Shown here: in pieces, positions 1 through 9,106 of the stretch
Layout of the letters: each line of letters starts with the position of its first letter
How positions within the stretch are numbered: the stretch's first letter is position 1
Assembly (NCBI GenBank): GCA_050874905.1
Contig: JBNMLP010000013.1
Coordinates: 1 to 64,000 of the forward strand
DNA from: NC2004 sp050874905
GTDB lineage: Bacteria > Bacillota > Clostridia > Lachnospirales > Lachnospiraceae
Direction: 5' to 3'
Length of the DNA stretch: 64,000 nucleotides
Program-made: the position numbers and the translations under genes
The notes under the pieces: model-generated
Told to the model about the DNA's origin: nothing
The model's input: the letters and a program-made list of their open reading frames with translations, nothing else
Database searches by the model: none

Positions 1-1434
1 GATCTGACGGATTATGTATTGTCCCAGACGATCAAATTAGATCCATCCAGAAAATTCTATGTACCGGAGCAGGTATTAGAAGCAACGATCGCGATCAAGG
101 CAGATGATCTGCCGGCAATGGGTTATGTGCAGTACAGTGTAGATCCTGAGAAGGACGAGGCAGTTGCCGTTACAGAGCAGTCTGCATTGGAAAATGACTA
201 CTACCGCATCGAGGTAGCAGAGGATGGTTCGCTTACGATCCTTGACAAGGAAGCCGGATTTACCTATGAGAATCAGGCAGTCATTGTAGAAAATGGTGAC
301 GATGGAGACAGCTTCAACTACTCTCCACCAAGAGAGGATCTGGAAGTATATTCCACAAAGGCCGCACATACGGTTGCAATTAGTGGAAATGAGTTATACC
401 AGAAGGCAGACATTTCCTTCACTATGGTAGTACCAAAGGATTTGGAGGAGCGTGCCAAAGGAGAGGTAAGCGTAGAGCTTCCTGTCACACTGACGGTTGC
501 ACTGAAAAAGGGCTCCAAGGTGATCGACATCAATGTACATGTGGATAACCATGGTTTATCCCATCGTCTGTGCATCCTGTTTGATGCGAAGCTGACATCC
601 AAGTTTAACTATGCAGATGAGCAGTTTGGTTCGATCAAACGTCCAAACTATTATGAGAAAGAAATGGCACTTTATCAGGCGGGCTGTAAGGCAGCCGAGA
701 AAGAGCCGAAGAAGAGTGGAATTCAGGAGCTTGCGAACTGGGCAAATGACCAGACGACCTGGCAGGAGCCACCGATCGCAATCGAGCCAACCCAGTCCTA
801 TGTTTCATTAAATGATGGAGTAAGAGGAATCGCTGTACTCCCACAGGGTGTCAGAGAATATGAAGTATTAAACGATCAGGTGATCCGTCTGACGTTAATG
901 CGTACCTATGGATTTATGGGAAAAGAAAATCTTATTTACCGTCCGGGACGTGCCAGCGGTGAGCGTATCATCGAAACTCCGGCTGCACAGCTTTTAAAGG
1001 AAATGGATTTCTCGCTCGGCTTTACGACTTATCAGGGTGACATCAACGAGGCTGGAATTGACACACTGGCAAAGACTTACCACACCAATGTGGAAGTGTA
1101 CACCTATGCAGAATTTTTAAATGGCCGTCTGATCTTTTCACAAAGAGAAATCGAGGGAACCAAACCAAACAGAATGTCCTTCTTTGAAACCGAGGATAAG
1201 CTGGTTGTATCTGCGATCAAGAAAGCAGAGGACGGCGAAGGTGTGATCATTCGTCTGTTCAACGGAAAGAACCAGAAGAATGTTGCAGATTCCATCCAGT
1301 TCCGCTATGATATCAAGGAAGCATATTATACGAATCTGAAGGAAGAGAAGCAGGAAGCCATTCAGATCGTAGACAACAAAATTCAGGTAAAGGAGCTGTC
1401 ACATTGTAAGTTTGTGACTATATATGTGAAATGA
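1..1434 (+). CDS. Alpha-mannosidase, GH38 family, C-terminal part (5' truncated by window)
   Basis: The frame is open from the first base, so the catalytic N-terminus lies outside the window; about 477 codons remain. What is visible is the beta-rich C-terminal half of a GH38 mannosidase/mannosylglycerate hydrolase-like enzyme, including the conserved stretch around FNYSPPREDL and the motif NRMSFFETED. GH38 enzymes remove alpha-mannose residues from glycans or mannosyl conjugates, probably in the cytoplasm here. The stop codon overlaps the next start in an ATGATGA arrangement, which couples it to a sugar kinase and supports a mannoside-use operon. The family call comes from overall resemblance; exact substrate is unknown. 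Confidence 0.75.
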   Translation, partial: DLTDYVLSQTIKLDPSRKFYVPEQVLEATIAIKADDLPAMGYVQYSVDPEKDEAVAVTEQSALENDYYRIEVAEDGSLTILDKEAGFTYENQAVIVENGDDGDSFNYSPPREDLEVYSTKAAHTVAISGNELYQKADISFTMVVPKDLEERAKGEVSVELPVTLTVALKKGSKVIDINVHVDNHGLSHRLCILFDAKLTSKFNYADEQFGSIKRPNYYEKEMALYQAGCKAAEKEPKKSGIQELANWANDQTTWQEPPIAIEPTQSYVSLNDGVRGIAVLPQGVREYEVLNDQVIRLTLMRTYGFMGKENLIYRPGRASGERIIETPAAQLLKEMDFSLGFTTYQGDINEAGIDTLAKTYHTNVEVYTYAEFLNGRLIFSQREIEGTKPNRMSFFETEDKLVVSAIKKAEDGEGVIIRLFNGKNQKNVADSIQFRYDIKEAYYTNLKEEKQEAIQIVDNKIQVKELSHCKFVTIYVK

Positions 1435-2336
1435 TGAAACATGCGATTGCGATTGACATTGGCGGCACCAATACAAGAGTGGCGTTAGTGGACGAGAATT
1501 ATGAAATAATTGATCGACAGCAGTTTGCCACAGATTCCAAAAATCCGGATGCAACACTGGATCAGATTGCTGCGATCGTAAATGGATATGAAGAAGAATT
1601 GGTGGGGGTAGGTATGTCCTGCCCCGGACCGATCGATCTGATTGCCGGAAAAGTATTAACCCCGCCAAACTTAACGGACGGCTGGCATAATTATCCGATC
1701 AGCGAGGAGCTGAGCAAGCGGATTCACGGACTTCCGGTATATTTAAACAATGATGCCAATCTGGCGTGTCTGGCGGAAGCTGTGATCGGAGAAGGAAAGG
1801 ATTACCGTTTTGTACAGTATTTTACGGTATCCACCGGACTCGGAGCAGGCTTTGTCATCGACAAAGAAATCTATATCGGGGCACACGGATTTGCCAATGA
1901 AGTAGAGAACAGTATTATGATCCAGGACGGCCCTTCCCACGGTTCGATCATTGCCGGAGGCATTGAGGCGATCTCCAGTGGTACGGCGATCACGGTGCGT
2001 GCACAGAAAGCAGGGCTTGATGTGGCACATGCCGGAGAAGTCAATGATCTTGCCAAAGCAGGAAATGAAACAGCCAGACAGATCATGGATGATGCCAAAA
2101 ATTATCTGGCAAACTATATTGCCATCGTATATGCTTATGCAGACCCTGAGATCGTGATCTTAGGCGGTTCTGTGGCATTGAAGATCGATGGATTTGCAGA
2201 AGAAGTAGAGGCTCTGGTAAAAGAAAAGATCCATTACGACGTGATGGTTCCATATATTAAGGTCAGAAAATCTACATTAAGTGAAGACTCCGGTTTATTA
2301 GGAGCAGCATGTCTCGCCTTTTCTAAGGCAAATTAA
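1431..2336 (+). CDS. ROK-family sugar kinase lacking the zinc cysteine motif
   Basis: A 301-aa actin-like kinase expected to phosphorylate a hexose in the cytosol. The N-terminal phosphate loop DIGGTNTR (residues 9-16), CPGPID and the NNDAN segment with the catalytic Asp are intact, as is the C-terminal adenosine motif ILGGSVAL. The usual ROK zinc site (GH then CxCGxxGC) is absent: the equivalent stretch reads FANEVENSIMIQDG, with no cysteines. It overlaps the upstream mannosidase by 4 nt, suggesting it phosphorylates a sugar released by that enzyme (mannose or a related hexose). A second, canonical ROK glucokinase lies at 9107-10048. Confidence 0.85.
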   Translation: MMKHAIAIDIGGTNTRVALVDENYEIIDRQQFATDSKNPDATLDQIAAIVNGYEEELVGVGMSCPGPIDLIAGKVLTPPNLTDGWHNYPISEELSKRIHGLPVYLNNDANLACLAEAVIGEGKDYRFVQYFTVSTGLGAGFVIDKEIYIGAHGFANEVENSIMIQDGPSHGSIIAGGIEAISSGTAITVRAQKAGLDVAHAGEVNDLAKAGNETARQIMDDAKNYLANYIAIVYAYADPEIVILGGSVALKIDGFAEEVEALVKEKIHYDVMVPYIKVRKSTLSEDSGLLGAACLAFSKAN

Positions 2337-2360
2337 AAATAACAAACACCTCACACAAAG

Positions 2361-2395
2361 AAAAGCACGATCCCAGATTGGAGATCGTGCTTTTT
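2361..2395. terminator. Bidirectional rho-independent terminator
   Basis: Inverted repeat AAAAGCACGATC / GATCGTGCTTTTT with a 10-nt loop lies between the convergent ROK kinase and pyrG ends. T-runs on both strands let it serve both genes. Confidence 0.85.
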
Positions 2396-2418
2396 AATAC
2401 TCAGTTGGAAGCCCGTCA

Positions 2419-4026
2419 TTACTGTTCCTGATGTTTTAAGGATGCTTCAATGAAGCCCTTGAACAATGGATGTGGACGGTTTGGACGGCTCTTAAATTCC
2501 GGATGTGCCTGTGTGGCAACAAACCATGGATGAGATGGAATCTCGATCATCTCTACGATACGTCCGTCCGGAGAATAACCGGAGAGCATCATGCCATTTT
2601 CTGTTAATACATCGCGGTAGTCATTGTTGACTTCATAACGATGACGATGACGCTCGGTAATATTTTTAGAGCCATATAACTCATAAGCTTTGGAGCGCTC
2701 ATCCAATACGCAAGGGTAAGAACCTAAACGAAGGGTTCCACCAAGATCGGTCACACCATCCTGATCCGGCATGATGTGGATCACCTGATGGGTGGATTTG
2801 TCATTGAATTCCTGACTGTGGGCATCGGCATATCCGATCACATTTCTTGCAAATTCCACAATGGTAAGCTGCATGCCGAGACACAAGCCCAAATATGGGA
2901 TGCCGTGCTCTCTGGCATATTTGATGGAGCAGATCATACCCTCGATACCACGGTCACCGAAACCACCCGGTACAATGATACCATCTACGTCGGATAATAC
3001 TTCTCCTACATTATAAGAGCTTACCAGCTCGGAATCGACCCATTTGATCTCGACATCGGCACGGTTGGCAACTCCACCATGCTTTAATGCTTCTACGACA
3101 CTGATGTAAGCATCATGAAGGGCAACGTATTTACCAACTAAAGCTACCTTAACCTTCTTTTCCGGATGCTTCCAGGTATCGATCATGCTTTCCCAGTCTT
3201 TTAAATCCGGTTCCGGACAGTCAAGCTGTAAACATTTGCATGCTACTTTTGCAAGTTTTTCCTTCTCCATGGCAAGTGGTACTTCGTAAAGGATGTCCAC
3301 ATCCATGTTCTGGATAACATTGTGATGATCCACATTACAGAATAAAGCAATCTTATCGCGGGTGGACTTGTCCAGTGGATAATCAGTACGGCAGACTAAG
3401 ATGTCTGGCTGGATACCCATTCCCTGCAGTTCCTTGACACTTGCCTGTGTCGGCTTCGTCTTCATTTCCCCGGATGCCTTTAAGTAAGGGATCAGAGTAA
3501 CATGGATCAGGATGCAGTTCTCATGTCCTACTTCGTGCTGGAACTGGCGGATTGCTTCGATGAATGGCTGACTTTCGATATCGCCGACCGTACCACCGAT
3601 CTCGATGATCGCGATCTCTGTCTCGGTTGCTTCATCGTTGTGATAGAAACGGCTTTTGATCTCGTTCGTGATGTGTGGGATCACCTGTACCGTGCTTCCG
3701 GCAAACTCTCCACTTCGTTCTTTGTTCAGAATACTCCAATATACCTTTCCGGTAGTGACGTTGGAGCGGATGTCAAGATTTTCATCGATGAAACGCTCAT
3801 AGTGTCCAAGGTCTAAGTCTGTCTCGACACCATCTTCGGTTACGAATACTTCACCGTGCTGGATCGGATTCATCGTACCCGGATCCATATTGATATAAGG
3901 ATCAAACTTCTGGCTTGTGACATGGTAGCCTCTGGCCTTTAACAATCTTCCAAGGGATGCTGCGGTAATTCCTTTACCAAGACCGGATACTACGCCGCCT
4001 GTTACAAAAATATACTTTACTGGCAT
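2419..4026 (-). CDS. pyrG: CTP synthase
   Basis: A 535-aa enzyme that aminates UTP to CTP using glutamine and ATP; cytosolic, last step of pyrimidine nucleotide synthesis. The N-terminal synthetase domain starts with KYIFVTGGVVSGLGKG (P-loop), and the C-terminal class I glutamine amidotransferase domain has the nucleophile elbow GLCLGMQ and a late HPEF. An in-frame ATG exists 24 nt upstream (4050), but the ATG at 4026 has a perfect AGGAGG eight bases ahead (4034-4040) and the canonical MPVKYIF start, so that is chosen. It is transcribed alone, convergent to the ROK kinase and divergent from ftsH. Confidence 0.97.
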   Translation of the reverse strand: MPVKYIFVTGGVVSGLGKGITAASLGRLLKARGYHVTSQKFDPYINMDPGTMNPIQHGEVFVTEDGVETDLDLGHYERFIDENLDIRSNVTTGKVYWSILNKERSGEFAGSTVQVIPHITNEIKSRFYHNDEATETEIAIIEIGGTVGDIESQPFIEAIRQFQHEVGHENCILIHVTLIPYLKASGEMKTKPTQASVKELQGMGIQPDILVCRTDYPLDKSTRDKIALFCNVDHHNVIQNMDVDILYEVPLAMEKEKLAKVACKCLQLDCPEPDLKDWESMIDTWKHPEKKVKVALVGKYVALHDAYISVVEALKHGGVANRADVEIKWVDSELVSSYNVGEVLSDVDGIIVPGGFGDRGIEGMICSIKYAREHGIPYLGLCLGMQLTIVEFARNVIGYADAHSQEFNDKSTHQVIHIMPDQDGVTDLGGTLRLGSYPCVLDERSKAYELYGSKNITERHRHRYEVNNDYRDVLTENGMMLSGYSPDGRIVEMIEIPSHPWFVATQAHPEFKSRPNRPHPLFKGFIEASLKHQEQ

Positions 4027-4073
4027 AAACAGTTCCTCCTGAGTTAACAACTAATATAAACATAATCTTATAT

Positions 4074-4102
4074 ATTATACAATAAGAAAGAATTTTTATC
4101 TA
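4074..4102 (-). promoter_or_regulatory. Predicted pyrG promoter
   Basis: On the minus strand a perfect -10 TATAAT (4079-4074) follows a weak -35 TAGATA at 17-bp spacing, about 45 bp upstream of the pyrG start. No clear pyrimidine attenuator was seen. Confidence 0.5.
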
Positions 4103-4163
4103 CTACTTCTTTCAAACCTTTTTCATTTTACGTCGTGAACACATAAAATTCAAGATTTGTGAG

Positions 4164-4192
4164 TTGATTTTACGCAGGTCTTTCCGTATAAT
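4164..4192 (+). promoter_or_regulatory. Predicted ftsH promoter
   Basis: TTGATT (4164-4169), 17-bp spacer, TATAAT (4187-4192), about 50 bp before the ftsH start; a strong sigma-A-like match. Confidence 0.75.
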
Positions 4193-4242
4193 TTAAAACA
4201 GAGATTTAGATTGTAAGAATAAAGTGTTACAAAGGAGCATAT

Positions 4243-6183
4243 ATGGTTGATTTAAATAGTACCTTAAACAAAGACAATAAAATGCATATGGGAATGTTTG
4301 ACTGGGACGATGATCCCTCTGAACCGTCCGGGGGTTCCGGTTCCGGCGGCAATGGCGGAAACAATAATAACAATAAGAAAAATGGATTAAAATCCATGCT
4401 GGCCTGTCTGGTGGTAGCACTGCTCTTAACCGGAATGGTGGGGCTTGTGGCTCAGAAATACCGCACCGGAGAAGTACAGGAGATCAAGTATTCTGAATTT
4501 TTGAAAATGCTGGAGGACGGCAAGATCGAGAGCGTGACGCTTTCTTCGTCCAAGGTAACGGTTACGCCGAAGGATCAGAAGGATGCCAAGAGCAAGGTAA
4601 CCTATTACGCGGTGCTTGCCCCGGACTATGACATTGTAGACCGGCTGCATAAGGCGGGGGTTACCTTTGAAGAAGTGCAGGAGAGCAACTGGTCACAGAT
4701 CCTCTGGTACATTGTGCCATTTATTTTGTTCTGGGGATTTTTGATCTTTATGACAAGAAATATCAGCAAGGGCGGCGGCATCATGGGTGTCGGCAAAAAC
4801 AATGCCAAGCTTTATGTGGAAGATAAGACCGGAGTTACGTTTGCCGATGTGGCAGGACAGGATGAGGCGAAAGAATCCTTAACGGAAATGGTAGATTTCC
4901 TGCACAATCCGGATAAATATACGCAGATTGGAGCAAAGCTTCCAAAGGGTGCCCTTTTAGTCGGTCCTCCGGGAACCGGTAAGACGCTGCTTGCCAAGGC
5001 GGTTGCCGGAGAAGCAGGCGTTCCATTTTTCAGCTTGTCCGGTTCTTCCTTTGTGGAAATGTATGTTGGTGTCGGTGCATCGCGGGTGCGTGATCTGTTT
5101 AAAGAGGCACAGAAGATGGCGCCGTGTATTATTTTCATCGATGAGATCGATGCGATCGGAAAAAGCCGTGCCAGTGACCGCAGTGGCGGTGGCAATGACG
5201 AGCGTGAGCAGACATTGAACCAGTTGCTGGCGGAGATGGATGGATTTGACAGCTCCAAGGGACTGGTGATCTTAGCGGCAACGAACCGTCCGGAGGTATT
5301 AGATAAGGCATTGCTTCGTCCGGGACGTTTTGACCGCCGGGTGATCGTAGAGAAGCCGGATCTAAAGGGACGTATTGATACGCTGAAGGTACATTCCAAG
5401 GATGTGCATATGGATGAAACCGTAGACTTTAATGAGATCGCACTGGCGACAAGTGGAGCGGTAGGTTCTGATCTTGCCAATATGGTAAATGAGGCGGCAT
5501 TAAATGCAGTCAAACATGGAAGAAGCCTGGTATCACAGGCGGATATGTTAGAAGCGGTAGAGCTTGTGATCGCAGGAAAGGAAAAGAAGGATCGCATTTT
5601 AGGCGAGCGGGAGAAATCCATTGTTGCCCATCATGAGGTGGGACATGCCCTGATTATGGCACTGCAAAAGGATTCCGAACCGGTACAGAAGATTACGATC
5701 GTACCACGAACCATGGGATCTCTGGGTTATGTCATGCAGTTCCCGGAGGAAGAAAAATATCTGGAAACGCAGGCAGAGATGGAAGCAGAGCTTGTTTCCT
5801 TACTGGGTGGACGTGCCGCAGAGGAAGTGAAGTTTGACACGGTAACGACCGGAGCGTCTAATGATATTGAAAAAGCGACGCAGCTTGCCCGTTCGATGGT
5901 GACCCAGTATGGTATGTCGAAAGCATTTGGACTGGTAAATCTGGAATCTGTTGAGAACCGTTATCTTGATGGCAGACCGGTACTTAATTGTTCAGACAAA
6001 ACTGCAGCCAAGATTGACAAGGAAGTACAAAATATGCTGGCTGCCGCATATAAAAAGGCACTGGCGATGATTCGCGACAACGAAAAGACACTTGATGCGA
6101 TCGCAGAATATCTCATTGAGAAGGAGACGATCACAGGCAAACAGTTTATGGAAATTTTCCACGAGGTCAGAGATCATGCGTGA
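4243..6183 (+). CDS. ftsH: ATP-dependent zinc metalloprotease FtsH
   Basis: A 646-aa membrane-anchored AAA+ protease that degrades misfolded membrane proteins and regulators. Two transmembrane helices (about residues 47-66 and 153-171) flank an extracytoplasmic loop; the AAA module has Walker A GPPGTGKT (241-248), Walker B IIFIDEID and the arginine-finger region; the protease site is HEVGH (464-468). The N-terminus is unusually long and Gly/Asn-rich (GGSGSGGNGGNN). The start at 4243 has AAAGGAG six bases upstream; later in-frame ATGs exist (for example 4282) but without a better SD. Its end overlaps uvrC by 8 nt. Confidence 0.97.
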   Translation: MVDLNSTLNKDNKMHMGMFDWDDDPSEPSGGSGSGGNGGNNNNNKKNGLKSMLACLVVALLLTGMVGLVAQKYRTGEVQEIKYSEFLKMLEDGKIESVTLSSSKVTVTPKDQKDAKSKVTYYAVLAPDYDIVDRLHKAGVTFEEVQESNWSQILWYIVPFILFWGFLIFMTRNISKGGGIMGVGKNNAKLYVEDKTGVTFADVAGQDEAKESLTEMVDFLHNPDKYTQIGAKLPKGALLVGPPGTGKTLLAKAVAGEAGVPFFSLSGSSFVEMYVGVGASRVRDLFKEAQKMAPCIIFIDEIDAIGKSRASDRSGGGNDEREQTLNQLLAEMDGFDSSKGLVILAATNRPEVLDKALLRPGRFDRRVIVEKPDLKGRIDTLKVHSKDVHMDETVDFNEIALATSGAVGSDLANMVNEAALNAVKHGRSLVSQADMLEAVELVIAGKEKKDRILGEREKSIVAHHEVGHALIMALQKDSEPVQKITIVPRTMGSLGYVMQFPEEEKYLETQAEMEAELVSLLGGRAAEEVKFDTVTTGASNDIEKATQLARSMVTQYGMSKAFGLVNLESVENRYLDGRPVLNCSDKTAAKIDKEVQNMLAAAYKKALAMIRDNEKTLDAIAEYLIEKETITGKQFMEIFHEVRDHA

Positions 6184-8038
6184 TTTTAATATTGAAGAAG
6201 AATTAAAGAAACTCCCGGATAAACCGGGAGTTTATCTTATGCATAATGAAAAAGATGAGATCATCTATGTCGGCAAGGCGGTAGTATTAAAAAACCGGGT
6301 GCGGCAGTATTTTCAGAGCAGCCGGAACCAGACTGCAAAGATCCGCCGCATGGTGTCACAGATTGCTTATTTTGAATACATTATCACGGATTCCGAACGG
6401 GAAGCACTGGTATTGGAATGTAATCTGATCAAGGAGCATCGCCCCAAATACAATACGATGCTCAAGGATGATAAAAGCTATCCGTATATCAAGGTGACGG
6501 TGCAGGAGGACTACCCGCGGGTTTTATTTTCCCGTCAGTTAAAGCGGGATAAAGCCCGTTATTTTGGACCTTATACCAGTGCAGCGGCAGTAAAGGATGT
6601 CATTGATCTGCTGCACAAGATCTATCAGGTGCGGCATTGTAATAAAAACATGGATCGCGTCAAGGACAGTGACCGTACCTGCCTGTATTATCATATCGGG
6701 CAGTGCAGCGGACCCTGCAAGCAAAAGATCAGCAAAGAAGCCTATCAGGAGTCGATCCGCGAGGTACTCCGGTTTTTAAATGGGGATTATCATAAGGTGA
6801 CTGCCATGCTGGAGGAGAAAATGCAGAAAGCCTCGGATGCACTGGAATTTGAAGAGGCTGCCGGGTACCGGGATCTTTTGGCAAGCGTTGCGCAGTTAGA
6901 ACAGAAGCAGAAGGTAAATGTCTGTGACGGCGATGACCGGGATGTGATCGCACTGTGCCGTCTGGACGAAGAGGTTGTAGTAGCGGTCTTTTTTGTCCGG
7001 GATGGAAAAGTCGTAGGACGGGAACATTTTCATATGAAGCAGGTGGGGGATGAGAGCAAGGAACAGATCATGACGGCATTTGTGAAACAGTTTTATGCCG
7101 GAACGCCATATCTTCCAAAGGAAATCTTGCTGGAATATGATGTGGATGAAAAGGAAATGTTAGAGGAATGGCTCAGTGAAAAACGGGGCAGGCGGGTACA
7201 TTTTGTGATTCCGCAAAAGGGAGAAAAATACAAGCTGGTAGAGCTTGCAAGGCGCAATGCGCAGGTCGTGATGACTTCTGATATGGAGAAATTAAAACGC
7301 GAGGAAGCACGTACGATCGGAGCGTTAAAACAGATCCAGACGCTGCTTGGACTTCCGTATCTGAACCGGATGGAGGCGTTTGACATTTCCCATATCAGTG
7401 GAACACAGACGGTAGCATCAATGGTAGTGACGGAAGGGGGACGCCCAAAACGCAGTGACTACAGACGTTTCCGTTTAAAAACCATAAAAGGACCAGATGA
7501 TTACCAGAGCATGCAGGAGGTGCTGACCAGACGGTTCCTTCACGGCATGGAGGAAAAGGAACAGCTCCGGCAGCAGAACATGGAGAACTGTTATGGAAGC
7601 TTTTCCAAATTTCCGGATCTGCTTTTGATGGATGGTGGCCGTGGACAGGTCAACATTGCACTTCAGGTACTTGATCAGCTCGGACTTTCTATCCCTGTAT
7701 GTGGTATGGTAAAGGATGATCACCACCGGACAAGAGGACTTTATTTTAACAACGTGGAAATGGATCTTGCCACGGATTCAGAAGGCTTTCTGCTTATTAC
7801 GAGAATGCAGGATGAGGCGCACCGGTTTGCAATCGAATATCATCGTTCTTTAAGAAGTAAGGAGCAGGTGCATTCGGTATTGGACGACATTAAGGGGATT
7901 GGTCCTGCCCGGCGGAAAGCATTGATGAAACATTTTAAAGACATTGAAAATATAAGGAATGCCGACATTGCTTCTCTCATGGAAGTAGAGGGAATCACAC
8001 AGAGTGTGGCAGAAGAAATTGTTGCATATTTTCGCTGA
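6176..8038 (+). CDS. uvrC: Excinuclease ABC subunit C
   Basis: A 620-aa nuclease that makes both incisions around bulky lesions in the UvrABC nucleotide excision repair complex. It has an N-terminal GIY-YIG domain (GVY at 18-20, YVG at 31-33), a UVR motif (around 203-235, EEKMQ..EFEEAA), an RNase H-like second nuclease domain and C-terminal helix-hairpin-helix repeats (DIKGIGPARRKAL and VEGITQ). The reading frame is open further upstream inside ftsH, but the family N-terminus begins at the ATG at 6176, overlapping the ftsH stop by 8 nt, so the two are translationally coupled. Confidence 0.96.
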   Translation: MRDFNIEEELKKLPDKPGVYLMHNEKDEIIYVGKAVVLKNRVRQYFQSSRNQTAKIRRMVSQIAYFEYIITDSEREALVLECNLIKEHRPKYNTMLKDDKSYPYIKVTVQEDYPRVLFSRQLKRDKARYFGPYTSAAAVKDVIDLLHKIYQVRHCNKNMDRVKDSDRTCLYYHIGQCSGPCKQKISKEAYQESIREVLRFLNGDYHKVTAMLEEKMQKASDALEFEEAAGYRDLLASVAQLEQKQKVNVCDGDDRDVIALCRLDEEVVVAVFFVRDGKVVGREHFHMKQVGDESKEQIMTAFVKQFYAGTPYLPKEILLEYDVDEKEMLEEWLSEKRGRRVHFVIPQKGEKYKLVELARRNAQVVMTSDMEKLKREEARTIGALKQIQTLLGLPYLNRMEAFDISHISGTQTVASMVVTEGGRPKRSDYRRFRLKTIKGPDDYQSMQEVLTRRFLHGMEEKEQLRQQNMENCYGSFSKFPDLLLMDGGRGQVNIALQVLDQLGLSIPVCGMVKDDHHRTRGLYFNNVEMDLATDSEGFLLITRMQDEAHRFAIEYHRSLRSKEQVHSVLDDIKGIGPARRKALMKHFKDIENIRNADIASLMEVEGITQSVAEEIVAYFR

Positions 8039-8054
8039 TTTTTCTGCCTTGGTG

Positions 8055-8063
8055 TGGTATACT
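8055..8063 (+). promoter_or_regulatory. Extended -10 promoter for hprK
   Basis: TGGTATACT (TGn plus TATACT) lies 17 bp after the uvrC stop and about 50 bp before the hprK start. No convincing -35 is visible, as is usual for extended -10 promoters. Confidence 0.5.
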
Positions 8064-8111
8064 AAAAAGGTCACAGAAGAAAAAGAAAAAAGGGAGAAAG
8101 GCAGGGATAAG

Positions 8112-9095
8112 ATGAGCGATAAATTAACCGTAACCCAGTTGATCGAACATCTGGATCTAGAGAATCATACCCCGCAGATCGACACCGATGCAATCGAAGT
8201 GGAAACTGCGGATATTAACCGTACTGCTTTACAGCTGACGGGCTTCTTTGAACATTTTGAGACAGACCGTGTACAGGTGATCGGATATGTGGAGTACACT
8301 TACATCGAACATCAACTGAAAGAGAATCCACAAAAGCTCAGTGAAACAGTAGACAAGCTGATGAGCTACAAATCCCCATGTATTATTTTCTGCCGTGATC
8401 TTAAACCGCAGAAAGAATTTTATGATGCAGCCGTGAAATACGGGGTACCGCTTTTGACGACCAAACGCGCAACTTCAGATTTCTCTGCGGAGATCATCCG
8501 TTGGCTGAATGTAGAACTGGCACCGAGTATTTCCATTCACGGTGTGCTTGTGGATGTATATGGTGAAGGTGTACTGATCATGGGTGAGAGCGGCATCGGT
8601 AAAAGTGAAGCGGCTCTGGAGCTGATCAAGCGTGGCCATCGTCTGGTATCTGACGATGTGGTAGAGATCAAAAAGGTCAGTGAGCAGACACTGGTGGGAA
8701 TGTCACCGGACATCACCAGACATTTTATTGAACTTCGCGGCATCGGCATCATTGATGTAAAGATGCTATTTGGTGTAGAGCATGTAAAGGAAACACAGAA
8801 TATCGATCTTGTGATCAAGCTGGAGGACTGGAACCGGGAGGCTGACTATGACCGCCTTGGATTGGAAGAACAGTATACCGAGATTCTGGGAAATAAGGTG
8901 GTCTGCCACAATATTCCAATTCGTCCGGGACGAAATCTGGCGATCATCGTAGAGTCCGCTGCGGTAAATCATCGTCAGAAGAAGATGGGATATAATGCGG
9001 CACAGGAGCTTTACAACCGCGTGACCGGAAACATCCGCAAAAAGGAAGAAGAGTATAAACGCGAGCAGGAGCAGCAGGAAAAGAAAAACAAGTAG
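8112..9095 (+). CDS. hprK: HPr kinase/phosphorylase
   Basis: A 327-aa bifunctional enzyme that phosphorylates and dephosphorylates Ser46 of HPr/Crh and so controls carbon catabolite repression. Walker A GESGIGKS sits near residue 158, followed by the HPrK signature SDDVVEIKKV and the C-terminal IPIRPGRNLA. The open frame extends upstream into uvrC; the ATG at 8112 gives the normal N-terminus (MSDKLTVTQL). Its presumed substrate, a Crh-like protein, lies 4 kb downstream (13038-13292). The next gene, glcK, follows after 11 nt, so glucose phosphorylation and its regulator are co-transcribed. Confidence 0.95.
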   Translation: MSDKLTVTQLIEHLDLENHTPQIDTDAIEVETADINRTALQLTGFFEHFETDRVQVIGYVEYTYIEHQLKENPQKLSETVDKLMSYKSPCIIFCRDLKPQKEFYDAAVKYGVPLLTTKRATSDFSAEIIRWLNVELAPSISIHGVLVDVYGEGVLIMGESGIGKSEAALELIKRGHRLVSDDVVEIKKVSEQTLVGMSPDITRHFIELRGIGIIDVKMLFGVEHVKETQNIDLVIKLEDWNREADYDRLGLEEQYTEILGNKVVCHNIPIRPGRNLAIIVESAAVNHRQKKMGYNAAQELYNRVTGNIRKKEEEYKREQEQQEKKNK

Positions 9096-9106
9096 GAGGA
9101 GAAACA

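Noticed and set aside
4812..5621. 269-codon minus-strand frame inside ftsH
   Set aside because: Mirror of a highly conserved AAA region; Ser/Pro/Arg-rich product and no start signals.
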